DNA of 64,000 nucleotides, taken from the NCBI GenBank assembly GCA_004143945.1, contig SEHB01000005.1:147081-211080 (forward strand), written 5' to 3'. Position 1 is the stretch's first letter. Each line of letters begins with the position of its first letter. The translations under genes and the position numbers were made by a program. Shown in pieces: positions 40,181-49,167 of this stretch. The stretch is from Lysobacteraceae bacterium. GTDB taxonomy: Bacteria; Pseudomonadota; Gammaproteobacteria; Xanthomonadales; Rhodanobacteraceae. The notes under the pieces are model-generated. The model was not told the DNA's origin. It searched no databases and was given only the letters and a program-made list of their open reading frames with translations.

Positions 40181-40636
40181 ATGCCCTTCCTCGAGTTGCT
40201 GCCCGCCGAGCGGGTGCGGTACGGCCTTGTCGCGCGCGACAAGGCCGAGCTGCTGGACAGGCTCGCGCTGCTGCTCGCCGACGGCGGGGATCCTGCGCCC
40301 ACGCGCGAAGCGCTGGTCGCGCGCGAGCGCCTCGGCAGCACCGGGCTCGGGCACGGCGTCGCGATCCCGCACGGCCGCAGCGCGGCCGTCACCGAGGCGC
40401 GCGCGGCGTTCGTGCGCCTCGAACCGCCGATCGAATTCGGCGCCGAGGACCGCGCGCCGGTGGACCTCGTCGCCGCGCTGATCGTGCCCGCGCATTTCAC
40501 CGACCAGCACCTGAAGCTGCTGGCCGAACTCGCGGAGATGTTCTCGAACGCGGTCGTCACCGCCGAGCTGCGCGCGGCTGCGGATGCACCGGCGTTGTAC
40601 GAGGCGCTGAAGAAAGGGCTGAGGGCCGAGCGCTAG
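40181..40636 (+). CDS. ptsN: PtsN, nitrogen PTS enzyme EIIA(Ntr)
   Basis: 151-residue regulatory phosphoacceptor. The phosphorylated His is H64 in GHGVAIPHGRSAAV. The rest matches the EIIA-2 fold (TREALVARERLGSTGL, FVRLEPPIEFGAEDRAPVDLVAALIVP). It is phosphorylated by an HPr-type carrier and regulates transporters and kinases instead of moving sugar. No EIIB/EIIC is present in the window. Confidence 0.95.
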   Translation: MPFLELLPAERVRYGLVARDKAELLDRLALLLADGGDPAPTREALVARERLGSTGLGHGVAIPHGRSAAVTEARAAFVRLEPPIEFGAEDRAPVDLVAALIVPAHFTDQHLKLLAELAEMFSNAVVTAELRAAADAPALYEALKKGLRAER

Positions 40637-40730
40637 GGCGCGGCACGAAGCCGCGCGACCGCCTGGAAACGCCGCAGGCGCGATCGACGAAGCGTCGAGA
40701 CACTCACGACGCGGCGAACGTGCCACCGGA

Positions 40731-40754
40731 CGGTCGCGGCTGCGCCGCTCCTAC
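40731..40754 (-). repeat. GTAG-type REP element upstream of hprK
   Basis: Read on the minus strand it begins GTAGGAGCGGCGCAGCCGC and ends GACCG, with the stem GCGGC/GCCGC around GCA. It differs from the REPs at 32414 and 56606, so a second REP subfamily is present. Confidence 0.65.
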
Positions 40755-40794
40755 CCTACACTGCGCGCACCACGAAGGTTTCGCGATCCCATGG

Positions 40795-40819
40795 CCCTCA
40801 GCCCTCAGCCCTCAGCCCC
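40795..40819 (-). repeat. GAGGGCT heptad array before hprK
   Basis: Three to four tandem units of AGCCCTC on the plus strand (GAGGGCT on the minus) end six bases before the hprK start. An inverted copy lies 4.6 kb away at the end of the EI gene (45414-45435). Confidence 0.8.
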
Positions 40820-40825
40820 GTCCCC

Positions 40826-41776
40826 ATGGATCGCCTGAGCGCGCGCCAGCTGTTCGATGCGGTCGGCGAGCGCCTGCAGTTGCGCTGGATCGCGGGCATG
40901 CGCGGGGAGACGCGTGCGATCGAGACGGGCGGCAACCAGGAGCGCCGGCCGTCACTCGTGGGCTACCTCAACATCATCTATCCGAACAAGGTGCAGATCA
41001 TCGGCACCGAGGAGCTCAACTACCTCGACAGCCTCGATTCGCGCCAGCGCTGGGAGACGGTCGAAAAGATCGTCGCCTACCGCCCGACCGCACTGCTCGT
41101 GACCAAGGACCAGGCCGTCCCGGCGGACCTGCGCGAAGCAGCCGAGGAATCCAATACGCCGCTCTGGCAAAGCCCCAAGCGTGGGCATGAATTGCTGACC
41201 TACCTGCAGTACCAGCTCGCGCGCAACCTCGCACGCCAGGTCACGCTGCACGGCGTGCTGATGGAGGTCTACTCGATCGGCGTGCTGATCACCGGCGAGA
41301 GCGGCACCGGCAAGAGCGAACTCGCGCTCGAGCTGATCACGCGCGGCCATCGGCTCGTCGCCGACGATGCGCCCGAGTTCACGCTGATCGCGCCCGACGT
41401 CATCGACGGTACCTGCCCCGAGATGCTGCGCGACCTGCTCGAAGTGCGCGGACTCGGCGTGCTCAACGTGCGCGACATGTTCGGCCAGACCGCGGTGAAG
41501 CCGTCGAAGTACCTGCGCCTGATCGTGCACCTCAAACCACAGAAGCTGGACACCACCGGCGATGCGATGATCCGCCTCACTGGCGATGTCGGTTATCGCG
41601 ACGTGCTCGACGTGCAGATCCCGCAGATCATCATCCCGGTCGCGCCGGGCCGGAACATCGCGGTGCTCGCCGAAGCCGCGGTGCGCAGCCACATGCTCAA
41701 GAGCAAGGGTTTCGACCCGGCCCAGACCTTCATCGACCGCCAGGCGCATCAGATGCGCCGCCTGCCGCCATGGTAG
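40826..41776 (+). CDS. hprK: HprK, HPr kinase/phosphorylase
   Basis: 316-residue bifunctional enzyme that phosphorylates HPr on Ser46 and removes that phosphate. Walker A is GESGTGKS (157-164). The HPrK signature [19 protein letters not shown] follows the capping region [14 protein letters not shown] complete N-terminal domain ([18 protein letters not shown]) is present. The gene overlaps rapZ by seven bases. Confidence 0.95.
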   Translation: MDRLSARQLFDAVGERLQLRWIAGMRGETRAIETGGNQERRPSLVGYLNIIYPNKVQIIGTEELNYLDSLDSRQRWETVEKIVAYRPTALLVTKDQAVPADLREAAEESNTPLWQSPKRGHELLTYLQYQLARNLARQVTLHGVLMEVYSIGVLITGESGTGKSELALELITRGHRLVADDAPEFTLIAPDVIDGTCPEMLRDLLEVRGLGVLNVRDMFGQTAVKPSKYLRLIVHLKPQKLDTTGDAMIRLTGDVGYRDVLDVQIPQIIIPVAPGRNIAVLAEAAVRSHMLKSKGFDPAQTFIDRQAHQMRRLPPW

Positions 41777-42666
41777 ACACGCCCGAAGCCACCCCGGCCG
41801 ACGTGGCGGCCGCGCAGCTGATCATCGTCAGCGGCCTGTCGGGGTCCGGAAAGTCGGTCGCGCTGCGCACGCTCGAGGACCTCGGCTACTACTGCGTGGA
41901 CAACCTGCCGGCCGCGTTGATGCCGGCGTTCGTGCAGGCGGTCACGCAGGAACCCGCGGGCCTCGCGCACAAGCTCGCGGTCGGCGTCGACGTGCGCAAC
42001 CGGGCCGAGAACCTCAACCGCCTGCCCGACATCCTCGCCCAACTCGCGTCGCTCGACGTCGGCTATCGGCTCGTGTTCCTCGACACCCGCGACGACGTGC
42101 TGATCAAGCGCTATTCGGAGACGCGCCGCCGCCATCCGCTTTCCGGCGACGGCCTCGGACTCGCCGACGCGATCGCCGAGGAGCGGCGCCTGCTGCGCCC
42201 GATGCTCGCGATCGCCGATCGCACGATCGACACCAGCGACCTCAACGTGCATCAGCTGCGGCGCGTCGTGATCACCGAGATGGGCCTTGCCGGCGGCGCG
42301 ATGACCTTGCTGTTCGAGTCGTTCGCCTACCGCCGCGGCGTGCCGAGCGACGCCGACTTCGTGTTCGACGCGCGCTGCCTGCCGAACCCGCACTGGGACA
42401 CGCGCCTGCGCCCGCTCTCGGGCAAGGACGCGCCCGTGCGCGAATGGCTCGAATCCAAGCCCGACGTCATGCACTACGCCGGCGACCTCGGCGGCTTCCT
42501 CGAGACCTGGTTGCCGCGCTTCGAAGCCGAGAGCCGCAGCTACGTGACGATCTGCATCGGCTGCACCGGCGGCCGCCACCGCTCGGTATACCTGTGCGAG
42601 CATCTCGCCGAGCGCTTCCGCCAGCGCTATGCGCAGGTGCTGACGTACCATCGGGAGTTGGAATGA
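41770..42666 (+). CDS. rapZ: RapZ, RNase adapter / nucleotide-binding protein
   Basis: 298-residue P-loop protein. Walker A is GLSGSGKS (22-29), followed by [48 protein letters not shown] and the C-terminal [19 protein letters not shown]. In E. coli it directs RNase E to the GlmZ small RNA and controls amino-sugar synthesis. The C-terminal domain binds RNA. The stop is followed by a heptad element. Confidence 0.95.
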   Translation: MVDTPEATPADVAAAQLIIVSGLSGSGKSVALRTLEDLGYYCVDNLPAALMPAFVQAVTQEPAGLAHKLAVGVDVRNRAENLNRLPDILAQLASLDVGYRLVFLDTRDDVLIKRYSETRRRHPLSGDGLGLADAIAEERRLLRPMLAIADRTIDTSDLNVHQLRRVVITEMGLAGGAMTLLFESFAYRRGVPSDADFVFDARCLPNPHWDTRLRPLSGKDAPVREWLESKPDVMHYAGDLGGFLETWLPRFEAESRSYVTICIGCTGGRHRSVYLCEHLAERFRQRYAQVLTYHRELE

Positions 42667-42677
42667 TGGTGAAGATC

Positions 42678-42790
42678 AGGAATGGAGAATGGGGGATGGG
42701 GAATGGTCGAAGCACCCCCGCGTCCCCGCGGTACACGGTGGCTGCGCGCCGCGCTTTCCCATTCTCTGTTTCCCATTCCCTGTTCCCCGC
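42678..42790 (+). repeat. inverted heptad-repeat element between rapZ and EIIA gene
   Basis: G-rich arm 42678-42706 (GGAATGG, AGAATGG, GGGATGG, GGAATGG) and C-rich arm 42755-42790 (CCCATTCTC, CCCATTCCC, TGTTCCCC) can pair across a 48-base loop. The element is inside the operon. Confidence 0.8.
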
Positions 42791-42805
42791 CGGCGGAGCC
42801 GGCCC

Positions 42806-43198
42806 ATGACCGTCGGCGTCCTGCTCCTGACCCACGAATCGATGGGCGCGGCGCTCGTGAATGCGGCGCGGCACGTGCTCGGGCGGCTGCCGCTGTCGGT
42901 CGAGGTGCAGGAGGTCGCGGCCAGCGCGGATCCCGACCAGATGCTGCGCTCGGCCGCCGCGAATGCGCGCGAACTCGACCGCGGCGATGGCGTGCTGGTA
43001 CTGTCGGACCTGTACGGTGCCACGCCCTGCAACATCGCCAGGCGCCTGCCCGACCTCGGCGTGCGCATGCATTGCGTGTCCGGATTGAACCTCCCGATGC
43101 TGTTGCGGGTCCTCAACTACCCGGAACAGTCGCTCGACGAACTCGCGCAGACCGCCGCGACCGGCGGTCGCGGCGGGATCGTGGTCGATACGCCCTGA
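42806..43198 (+). CDS. PTS EIIA, mannose-family (ManX-type) regulatory subunit
   Basis: 130-residue EIIA of the mannose/fructose fold. It starts MTVGVLLLTHESMGAAL, with H10 as phosphorylation site, then VSADPD-like AASADPDQMLRSAAANA, VLVLSDLYGATPCNIARRL and the NLPMLLRVLNY segment. A GGAG site precedes the ATG. No EIIB, EIIC or EIID follows, so it likely serves regulation, as in other xanthomonads. Confidence 0.9.
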   Translation: MTVGVLLLTHESMGAALVNAARHVLGRLPLSVEVQEVAASADPDQMLRSAAANARELDRGDGVLVLSDLYGATPCNIARRLPDLGVRMHCVSGLNLPMLLRVLNYPEQSLDELAQTAATGGRGGIVVDTP

Positions 43199-43201
43199 GG
43201 G

Positions 43202-43345
43202 CAGGGAATCGGGAATGGAGAATGGGAAAGGCGGGGCAAGCATGGAGCAGCCCGGCCCGGCACTGCGTCCGTCCCAACCCCGTTCCCGGTCCGATCAAGC
43301 CCGAATTCCGCCCTGACCATTCCCTGTTCCCCACTCCCAGCCCCA
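43202..43345 (+). repeat. inverted heptad-repeat element between EIIA and HPr genes
   Basis: G-rich arm 43202-43232 (GGGAATC, GGGAATGG, AGAATGGG) and C-rich arm 43317-43345 (CCATTCCC, TGTTCCCC, ACTCCC) flank 84 bases without a gene. It ends five bases before the HPr start. Confidence 0.75.
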
Positions 43346-43350
43346 AGAAA

Positions 43351-43620
43351 ATGCTCGAAAAGGACATCGTCATCAGCAACAAGCTCGGCCTGCACGCACG
43401 CGCGTCCGCGAAGCTCGTGCAGGCCCTGCATGATTTCCAGTGCAGCGCGTTCCTCGCCTGCCGCGGCAAGGAGGTCAATGCCAAGAGCATCATGGGGGTG
43501 ATGATGCTCGCCGCGGGCCTCGGAACGCCGGTGACGCTGCGCACCGACGGGCCCGACGAGGAAGCCGCGATGCAGGCGATGCTCGGCCTGTTCGAACGCA
43601 AGTTCGACGAAGGGCAGTAG
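43351..43620 (+). CDS. ptsH: HPr, phosphocarrier protein
   Basis: 89-residue HPr. H15 in KLGLHARASAKLVQ is the phosphohistidine, and S46 in NAKSIMGVMMLAAG is the site for HPr kinase. Both keep standard numbering. It passes phosphate from EI to the EIIA proteins. The gene directly precedes the EI gene (72-base gap). Confidence 0.97.
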   Translation: MLEKDIVISNKLGLHARASAKLVQALHDFQCSAFLACRGKEVNAKSIMGVMMLAAGLGTPVTLRTDGPDEEAAMQAMLGLFERKFDEGQ

Positions 43621-43692
43621 GATGGCCCTGCCCGCGCCGCAGGAACGGCACGGGTTCGAGGCGGTGGCCACGCAGCGGAGGAAGGCAAGCGC

Positions 43693-45429
43693 GTGCGACT
43701 CGTACTGACCGGCGGTGGCGCATCGCGCGGAATGGCGCTCGGTCGCGCTCGGCTCGAGCAACCCAGCCGCTTCCTCGTCGACGAACGGCCACTCGCCGAG
43801 GACGAAGTCGAAGCCGAAGTCGCCCGCCTGCAGCGCGCGTTGCTCGCCGCACGCGAGGAAATGCGCGTGCTGCGCGAAAAGCTGCACGGCACGATGGCGC
43901 GCGAGGTGGCCGAATTCATCGACGCGCACAGCCTGATGCTCGCCGACCGCGAGCTCACCACCGGCGTCTACGACCTGATCCGCAAGGGACGCTATCGCGC
44001 GAGCGCGGCGCTGAAGATCCAGCGCGACACGCTGGTCGCGATGTTCGAGGCGATGGACGATCCCTACCTGCGCAGCCGCAAGGAGGACGTCGAACACGTG
44101 ATCGCGCGCGTGCAGGCCGGCCTCGTGCGCGAATCCAGTCGCGAGGAGCGCCGGCTCGCCTCGCGCGTCGGGCAGGTCCTCGTCAGCGACACGGTCTCGC
44201 CATCTGAACTGATTCCGCTCGCCGAGCACGGCGTGCTCGGCGTGGTGCTGTCCTCCGGCAGCCAGGTCTCGCACAGCGCGATCCTCGCGCGCTCGCTGCA
44301 CCTGCCGATGATCGTCGCCGCGCACGAGGCGCTGTCCTCGATCCAGGACGACGACCTGATCCTCATCGACGGCGAGCTGGGCGAGGTCGTGGTGCATCCG
44401 ACCGCGGTCGACCTCTCGCGCTACCGCGCGTGGCAGCGCGAAACCGCGCAGAAGGGCAAGCGCCTCGCGTTGCTGCGCGACGCCGAGACGCTGACGCGCG
44501 ACGGCACGCCGATTGCGTTGCATGCGAACGCGGAATCCACCGGCGACGTCGCGCAGGCGCGCGCGCTCGGTGCCGCCGGCATCGGCCTCTATCGCACCGA
44601 GTTCCTGTTCCTGCAGCGGCGCGAACTGCCCGACGAGGACGAGCAGTTCCTCGCGTACCGCGACCTCGTGCTCGGCATGGGCGGCCTTCCGGTGACGATC
44701 CGCACGCTGGACCTCGGCGCCGACAAGGCCGACGCGAGCGGGCTCGTGCTCGACGACGAGGAAAATCCGGCGCTCGGCGTGCGCGGCGTGCGCCTGTCGC
44801 TGCGCCATCCGCAGCTGATGGCGACTCAGCTGCGCGCGATCCTGCGCGCGTCCGCCTACGGACCCGTGCGCATCCTCGTGCCGATGGTTTCGGCCGCCGC
44901 GGAGATGGCGACCGTGCGACGCATGCTCAACGAGTGCGCGCGCGACCTGCGCACCGCGGGCCACGAGATCGCCGACAATTTCGAGCTCGGCGCGATGATC
45001 GAGGTGCCCGCCGCCGCGATCGCGTTGCCGGGCATGATCCGCGCGCTCGACTTCATCTCGATCGGCACCAACGACCTCGTGCAATACACGCTCGCGGTCG
45101 ACCGCAACAACGACCAGCTCGCGAACCTCTACGATCCGCTGCATCCGGCGGTACTCAAGCTCCTCGCGCAGACGATCGCGACCGCGCGCCGCGCCGGTCG
45201 CCCGGTGGTGCTCTGCGGCGAGATGGCCGGCGACCGCCGCCATACCGCGCTGCTGCTCGCGCTCGGTCTCACCGACCTCAGCATGCACCCGGGCATGCTG
45301 CTCGAGATCCGCGAAACGATCCGCGGCCTCGACCTTCCCGCGCTGCGCGCGCACGCGAAGGCACTGCTGCGCGCACCGACGCGCGAGCGCATCGGGAAGG
45401 TGCTGGATAAAATGAGGGCTGAGGGCTGA
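43693..45429 (+). CDS. ptsI: PTS enzyme I (phosphoenolpyruvate-protein phosphotransferase)
   Basis: 578-residue EI without an N-terminal GAF domain, so of the PtsI kind and not PtsP. The phosphohistidine is H194 in SSGSQVSHSAILAR, where G-G-x-T-S-H is usual; here Ser-Gly-Ser-Gln-Val replaces the first part. The PEP domain has LGAAGIGLYRTEFLFLQR, TIRTLDLGADK, NPALGVRGVRLSL, FISIGTNDLVQYTLAVDRNN and the catalytic Cys in VVLCGEMAGD. The last codons and the TGA stop lie within a GAGGGCT repeat, so the C-terminus (MRAEG) is repeat-derived. Confidence 0.93.
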   Translation: MRLVLTGGGASRGMALGRARLEQPSRFLVDERPLAEDEVEAEVARLQRALLAAREEMRVLREKLHGTMAREVAEFIDAHSLMLADRELTTGVYDLIRKGRYRASAALKIQRDTLVAMFEAMDDPYLRSRKEDVEHVIARVQAGLVRESSREERRLASRVGQVLVSDTVSPSELIPLAEHGVLGVVLSSGSQVSHSAILARSLHLPMIVAAHEALSSIQDDDLILIDGELGEVVVHPTAVDLSRYRAWQRETAQKGKRLALLRDAETLTRDGTPIALHANAESTGDVAQARALGAAGIGLYRTEFLFLQRRELPDEDEQFLAYRDLVLGMGGLPVTIRTLDLGADKADASGLVLDDEENPALGVRGVRLSLRHPQLMATQLRAILRASAYGPVRILVPMVSAAAEMATVRRMLNECARDLRTAGHEIADNFELGAMIEVPAAAIALPGMIRALDFISIGTNDLVQYTLAVDRNNDQLANLYDPLHPAVLKLLAQTIATARRAGRPVVLCGEMAGDRRHTALLLALGLTDLSMHPGMLLEIRETIRGLDLPALRAHAKALLRAPTRERIGKVLDKMRAEG

Positions 45430-45435
45430 GGGCTG
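45414..45435 (+). repeat. GAGGGCT heptad array at the EI stop codon
   Basis: Three tandem units of GAGGGCT. The first encodes part of the EI C-terminus, and the TGA stop occurs in the unit junction. The inverted partner is at 40795-40819. Confidence 0.8.
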
Positions 45436-45477
45436 CGGACGACGCGCGATGGCGCTCACGGCTGCGGCGTCCGACCT

Positions 45478-45500
45478 TGTGGGAGGGGCTTCAGCCCCGA
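45478..45500 (+). repeat. REP-like hairpin after EI
   Basis: TGTGGGAGGGGCTTCAGCCC and CGA contain the stem GGGGCT/AGCCCC around TC. It resembles the gammaproteobacterial REP of the GTGGGAG type. It may end the PTS transcript. Confidence 0.65.
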
Positions 45501-45572
45501 GCGCTCCGCGTTGGCTGCGCCATGACCTGCGCCATGACCGCCATCCCGGGCAACGTGGCATCATGCGCGCCC

Positions 45573-46532
45573 ATGAATGACCCCGCCCTCGCCGCCTGCA
45601 TCAATGACCGAGTGATCGCGAACGCGGACGCCCACGCCGCCGCGTTCGCACGTCGCGACCCGTTCCGCCATGTCGTCATCGACGGGTTCTTCACGCCCGA
45701 CTACGCCGATTCGCTGCTCGCGCAGTTCCCCGCGTTCGAGCGTGGCAATGCACGCAACGAGGCGGGCGAGCTGGGCGGCAAGTCCACGGTCGAGCGCATC
45801 CGCGGCCTGGGCACGCCCTGGGCGGCGCTCGATGATCTGGTTCGATCACAGGCCTTCCTCGCGTTGATCGGACGCCTGACCGGCATCGGCGACCTGCTCT
45901 ACGACCCGTACTACTTCGGCGGCGGCACGCATGAAAACCGCGAAGGCCAGGACCTCGATCCGCACGTCGATTTCAATCGCCATCCAGTCGAAGGCTGGCA
46001 TCGTCGCCTCAACCTCATCGTCTACCTCAACCACGAATGGGACGATGCCTGGGGCGGTTCGCTCGAGCTGCATTCCGATCCGCGCTCGCCCGATGATCGC
46101 ATCACGCGCGTGACGCCGCTGTTCAATCGAGCGGTGATCTTCGAGACCACCGAGTGGAGCTGGCACGGCTTCGACCGCATCGCGCTCCCGGCCGGGCGGC
46201 GCGAGCTTTCGCGCAGGTCGATCGCACTGTATTTCTACACGCGCGAGCGTCCCGAGGAAGAACTCGCGGGTACGCACTCCACCATCTACGTCGACCGCCC
46301 GTTGCCCGAACGCTTCCGTGCCGGCATGACGCTGGCCGAGGCGGATGTCGAGGAACTGCGCGTGCTGCTCGCGCGACGCGACCAGCACAACCAGCGCCTG
46401 TACCGCGACGTCTCGCGCATCACCTCGGAACTCGAACGCTCGCGTGACGCCCTCTACAGTGGCCTGTTCGGTCGCACGCGCTATTTCGCCGGGCTCGCCC
46501 GCCGCGCATTGCGGCGTCTGGGCGATCGGTGA
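45573..46532 (+). CDS. 2OG-Fe(II) oxygenase with C-terminal coiled coil
   Basis: 319-residue non-heme iron oxygenase of the prolyl-4-hydroxylase-like fold. Ligands are H131 and D133 in LDPHVDFNRHP and H198 in EWSWHGFDRI; R215 could hold 2-oxoglutarate. RRLNLIVYLNHEWDDAWGGSLELHSD is characteristic. After residue 270 the protein continues as a basic coiled coil (LRVLLARRDQHNQRLYRDVSRITSELERSRDAL). The ATG at 45573 starts at the conserved region. It precedes an MBOAT gene by 62 bases, so it may help make or modify the same surface product. The substrate is unknown. Confidence 0.87.
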   Translation: MNDPALAACINDRVIANADAHAAAFARRDPFRHVVIDGFFTPDYADSLLAQFPAFERGNARNEAGELGGKSTVERIRGLGTPWAALDDLVRSQAFLALIGRLTGIGDLLYDPYYFGGGTHENREGQDLDPHVDFNRHPVEGWHRRLNLIVYLNHEWDDAWGGSLELHSDPRSPDDRITRVTPLFNRAVIFETTEWSWHGFDRIALPAGRRELSRRSIALYFYTRERPEEELAGTHSTIYVDRPLPERFRAGMTLAEADVEELRVLLARRDQHNQRLYRDVSRITSELERSRDALYSGLFGRTRYFAGLARRALRRLGDR

Positions 46533-46594
46533 CGCTGCGCGGCCTCTACCTCGGCGCCCCTGTCGTGCACGAACTGGACTGACGGACCAGGCAG

Positions 46595-47998
46595 GTGCTG
46601 TTCAATTCCGTCCACTTCGTCGTTTTCTTTCTCGTCGTCATCGCGCTGAACCAGGCGCTCAGGCGCTGGCCGGTCGCGCAGAAGTTGATGCTGCTGGCAG
46701 CCAGCTACTACTTCTACGGACAGTGGGAATGGCACTACCTGCTGCTCATCTGGTTCTCGACCATCGTCGACTACCTGATCGCCCTGCGGCTGCCACGCAC
46801 GGCACAACCGCGGCGGCTCGTGATCATCAGCGTGGTGGTCAACCTCGGCTTCCTCGCGATCTTCAAGTACGCGAACTGGCTGATCGATACCATCAACGTC
46901 GGCGCGGCGGCGGCAGGCAGCGCATGGCACCTGACACCGATCGACCTGCTGCTGCCGGTCGGCATCTCGTTCTACACGTTCCAGAGCCTGTCCTACACGA
47001 TCGACGTCTACCGCGGGGTGCTGCCTCCGCGGCGCAACCTGCTCGACTACGCACTCGCGGTCGCGTTCTTCCCGCAACTGGAAGCCGGGCCGATCGTCCG
47101 TGCGCGCGAGTTCCTGGCCGAACTCGACGGTGACCAGCGAATCGACTTCCGCGACGTCAAGTACGCGCTGGTACTGATCGCGCTCGGATACGCGAAGAAG
47201 CTCGTGTTCGCCGACAACCTCGCGCTGGTAGCCGACCCCGTGTTCGACGAACCCGCGGCCCACGGTTTCATCGATACGCTCATCGGGGTATATGCCTTCG
47301 CGTTCCAGATCTACTGCGACTTTTCCGGATACACCGATATCGCGATCGGCTGCGCACTCCTGCTCGGCATCCGATTCCCGAAGAACTTCGACTACCCCTA
47401 CTCAGCCGCCAGCCTGCAGGACTTCTGGCGGCGCTGGCACATGACGCTGTCGCGCTGGCTGCGCGATTACCTCTATATCGCCCTCGGCGGCAACCGCAAG
47501 GGCGAAGCGCGCACCTATGCCAACCTGATGCTGACCATGCTGCTCGGCGGGCTCTGGCATGGCGCAAGCTGGAACTTCGTGATCTGGGGCGGATTGCATG
47601 GCGGCTACCTCGCCTTCGAGCGCGCGCTGCTCGCGCGCCTGCGCTGGTGGAACGCGGCCGATCCGGCGATGCACGCATTGCGCGTGGCCGTGACGTTCCA
47701 CCTGGTCTGCCTCGCATGGGTGTTCTTTCGCGCGCGCGACTTCGGCAGCGCGTGGACGATGCTCGGCACGCTGGCGCGACCTTCGCTCGCGGGCTTCGAC
47801 ATCGGCACGCATGCGAATCTCGCGCTGCTCGTCGCCGGCCTGTTCGCGCTGCAGCAGCTCGGCGCGCGCCTGCACTACAAGGAGCGCATCGCCGAAGGCC
47901 GCGGCGTGCGGTTCGCGATGCTCCTTGCGGGTGCGATCGTCGCGATGATCTGGTTCGCGCCGACCACCACCGCCCCCTTCATCTACTTCCAGTTCTGA
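46595..47998 (+). CDS. MBOAT family O-acyltransferase (AlgI-like)
   Basis: 467-residue membrane O-acyltransferase with about ten to twelve helices. Recognition is by MLFNSVHFVVFFLVVI, YYFYGQWEWHYLLLIWFSTIVDY, LLPVGISFYTFQSLSYTIDVYRG, AFFPQLEAGPIVRA, FQIYCDFSGYTDIAIGCALLLGI, LQDFWRRWHMTLSRWLRDYLYI and the catalytic His region LLGGLWHGASWNFVIWGGLHG. AlgI, DltB and PatA are relatives that pass acyl groups across the membrane. The GTG start gives the family N-terminus. The next gene looks like its periplasmic partner (gap 2 bases). Confidence 0.93.
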   Translation: MLFNSVHFVVFFLVVIALNQALRRWPVAQKLMLLAASYYFYGQWEWHYLLLIWFSTIVDYLIALRLPRTAQPRRLVIISVVVNLGFLAIFKYANWLIDTINVGAAAAGSAWHLTPIDLLLPVGISFYTFQSLSYTIDVYRGVLPPRRNLLDYALAVAFFPQLEAGPIVRAREFLAELDGDQRIDFRDVKYALVLIALGYAKKLVFADNLALVADPVFDEPAAHGFIDTLIGVYAFAFQIYCDFSGYTDIAIGCALLLGIRFPKNFDYPYSAASLQDFWRRWHMTLSRWLRDYLYIALGGNRKGEARTYANLMLTMLLGGLWHGASWNFVIWGGLHGGYLAFERALLARLRWWNAADPAMHALRVAVTFHLVCLAWVFFRARDFGSAWTMLGTLARPSLAGFDIGTHANLALLVAGLFALQQLGARLHYKERIAEGRGVRFAMLLAGAIVAMIWFAPTTTAPFIYFQF

Positions 47999-48000
47999 CC

Positions 48001-49128
48001 ATGCTGCGCAAGCTGCTCGTGTTGTCCGCCCCGATCGCGCTGTTGCTGCTGCTCGAAGCCCTGTTTGCGGCAGGCGTGTGGGAGCCGCTGGCACAACCGG
48101 AAAGCCACGCGGGTACCAGCGTGCGCCTGAAGCGCGCACTCGGGGACCCCGCGCTCCCGCGACTGGACTACGTGACGCTCGGCAGCTCGCGGCCCGAATA
48201 CGGCCTCGACCACGCGCTCCTCGCGGCCAGCGCCCAAGAGGCGGGACTGGTCCATGCCGACCTCTCGATGCCCGGCGCGCACTGGACCACGATCGGCATC
48301 GTCGCGCGCTGGCTCGAGCGCCACCGGCCCGAAGTACGTGGCGGCATCATCGCGCTGTCGGTGCAGGACCTGCAGTACACGAACAACGGCAGCTACGAAC
48401 TCGGGATCCTGCAGCCTTTCCGTCGCGTCGATGACACGCCGTGGATCGCGGAACGGATACCCGTCAAACGCAACGACCTCGAAAGCTACGCGGTTTGGTC
48501 CGCGCTGTTCGGCTGGCGCGACGACATCCGCGAATTCGTGCGCGCGCCGCGCAGGCGCTTGGCGCGCCTCGAATGGTACGCGACGCAACGGCCGCCGCAC
48601 GGAATGCTGTTCGGCGGCCCCACCTCGACGGAGAACATGTGCGCGTTCGGCCTCGACTCGCTCGATGCCTGCGACCGCATCGACGCCTCGGGCGATGCGC
48701 GCCGCGACTCGCTTGCCCGCCAGTGCAGCGAACTGCGTTCGCTCGCCGCCAACCGCCTGGACTTCCGTACGGGCATGGCAGACGGGTCGCTGCCGGTCGT
48801 CATGTTGCGCTCGCGAGCCCTCGTGCGCGCACAGTTGCGGGACATGAAATGGAGCACTCCGCCGGTGGTCGTGCTCATGCCCATGCCGCCGATCTGGCAA
48901 CGCGACGTGCTCGGTCGCGGCCAACACCAGTGGGCACGGGCGGTCCTGCAGCCGCTGGTGGAAGAAGGAAGCATCCAGCTCGTCGACGCCACCGACTTCT
49001 TCTCGCGCGACACCGACGGCAGTTGCAGTGCCTTCTTCGATTTCTATCACCAGAACGCGGCCGGGCGCGATCGCTTGACGCGATGGCTTCTGCCGCAATT
49101 GAAGCAAATGTTGTATCAGGCACAATAG
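48001..49128 (+). CDS. SGNH-hydrolase-like exported partner of the MBOAT protein
   Basis: 375-residue protein with an N-terminal membrane anchor (about 4-24). VTLGSSRPEYGLDHALL (G61-S62-S63) resembles the SGNH block I with a nucleophilic Ser. Near the C-terminus FFDFYHQNAAGRDRL gives the D-x-x-H pair of block V. The middle has no close match. MBOAT genes are usually paired with such periplasmic acyltransferases (DltD, PatB, AlgJ/X). The ATG lies two bases after the MBOAT stop, so coupling is likely. The acyl acceptor is unknown. Confidence 0.75.
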   Translation: MLRKLLVLSAPIALLLLLEALFAAGVWEPLAQPESHAGTSVRLKRALGDPALPRLDYVTLGSSRPEYGLDHALLAASAQEAGLVHADLSMPGAHWTTIGIVARWLERHRPEVRGGIIALSVQDLQYTNNGSYELGILQPFRRVDDTPWIAERIPVKRNDLESYAVWSALFGWRDDIREFVRAPRRRLARLEWYATQRPPHGMLFGGPTSTENMCAFGLDSLDACDRIDASGDARRDSLARQCSELRSLAANRLDFRTGMADGSLPVVMLRSRALVRAQLRDMKWSTPPVVVLMPMPPIWQRDVLGRGQHQWARAVLQPLVEEGSIQLVDATDFFSRDTDGSCSAFFDFYHQNAAGRDRLTRWLLPQLKQMLYQAQ

Positions 49129-49167
49129 ACCTCTCCGGCCGCGCGCCGTGACAGGTTTCCCTGGCCG

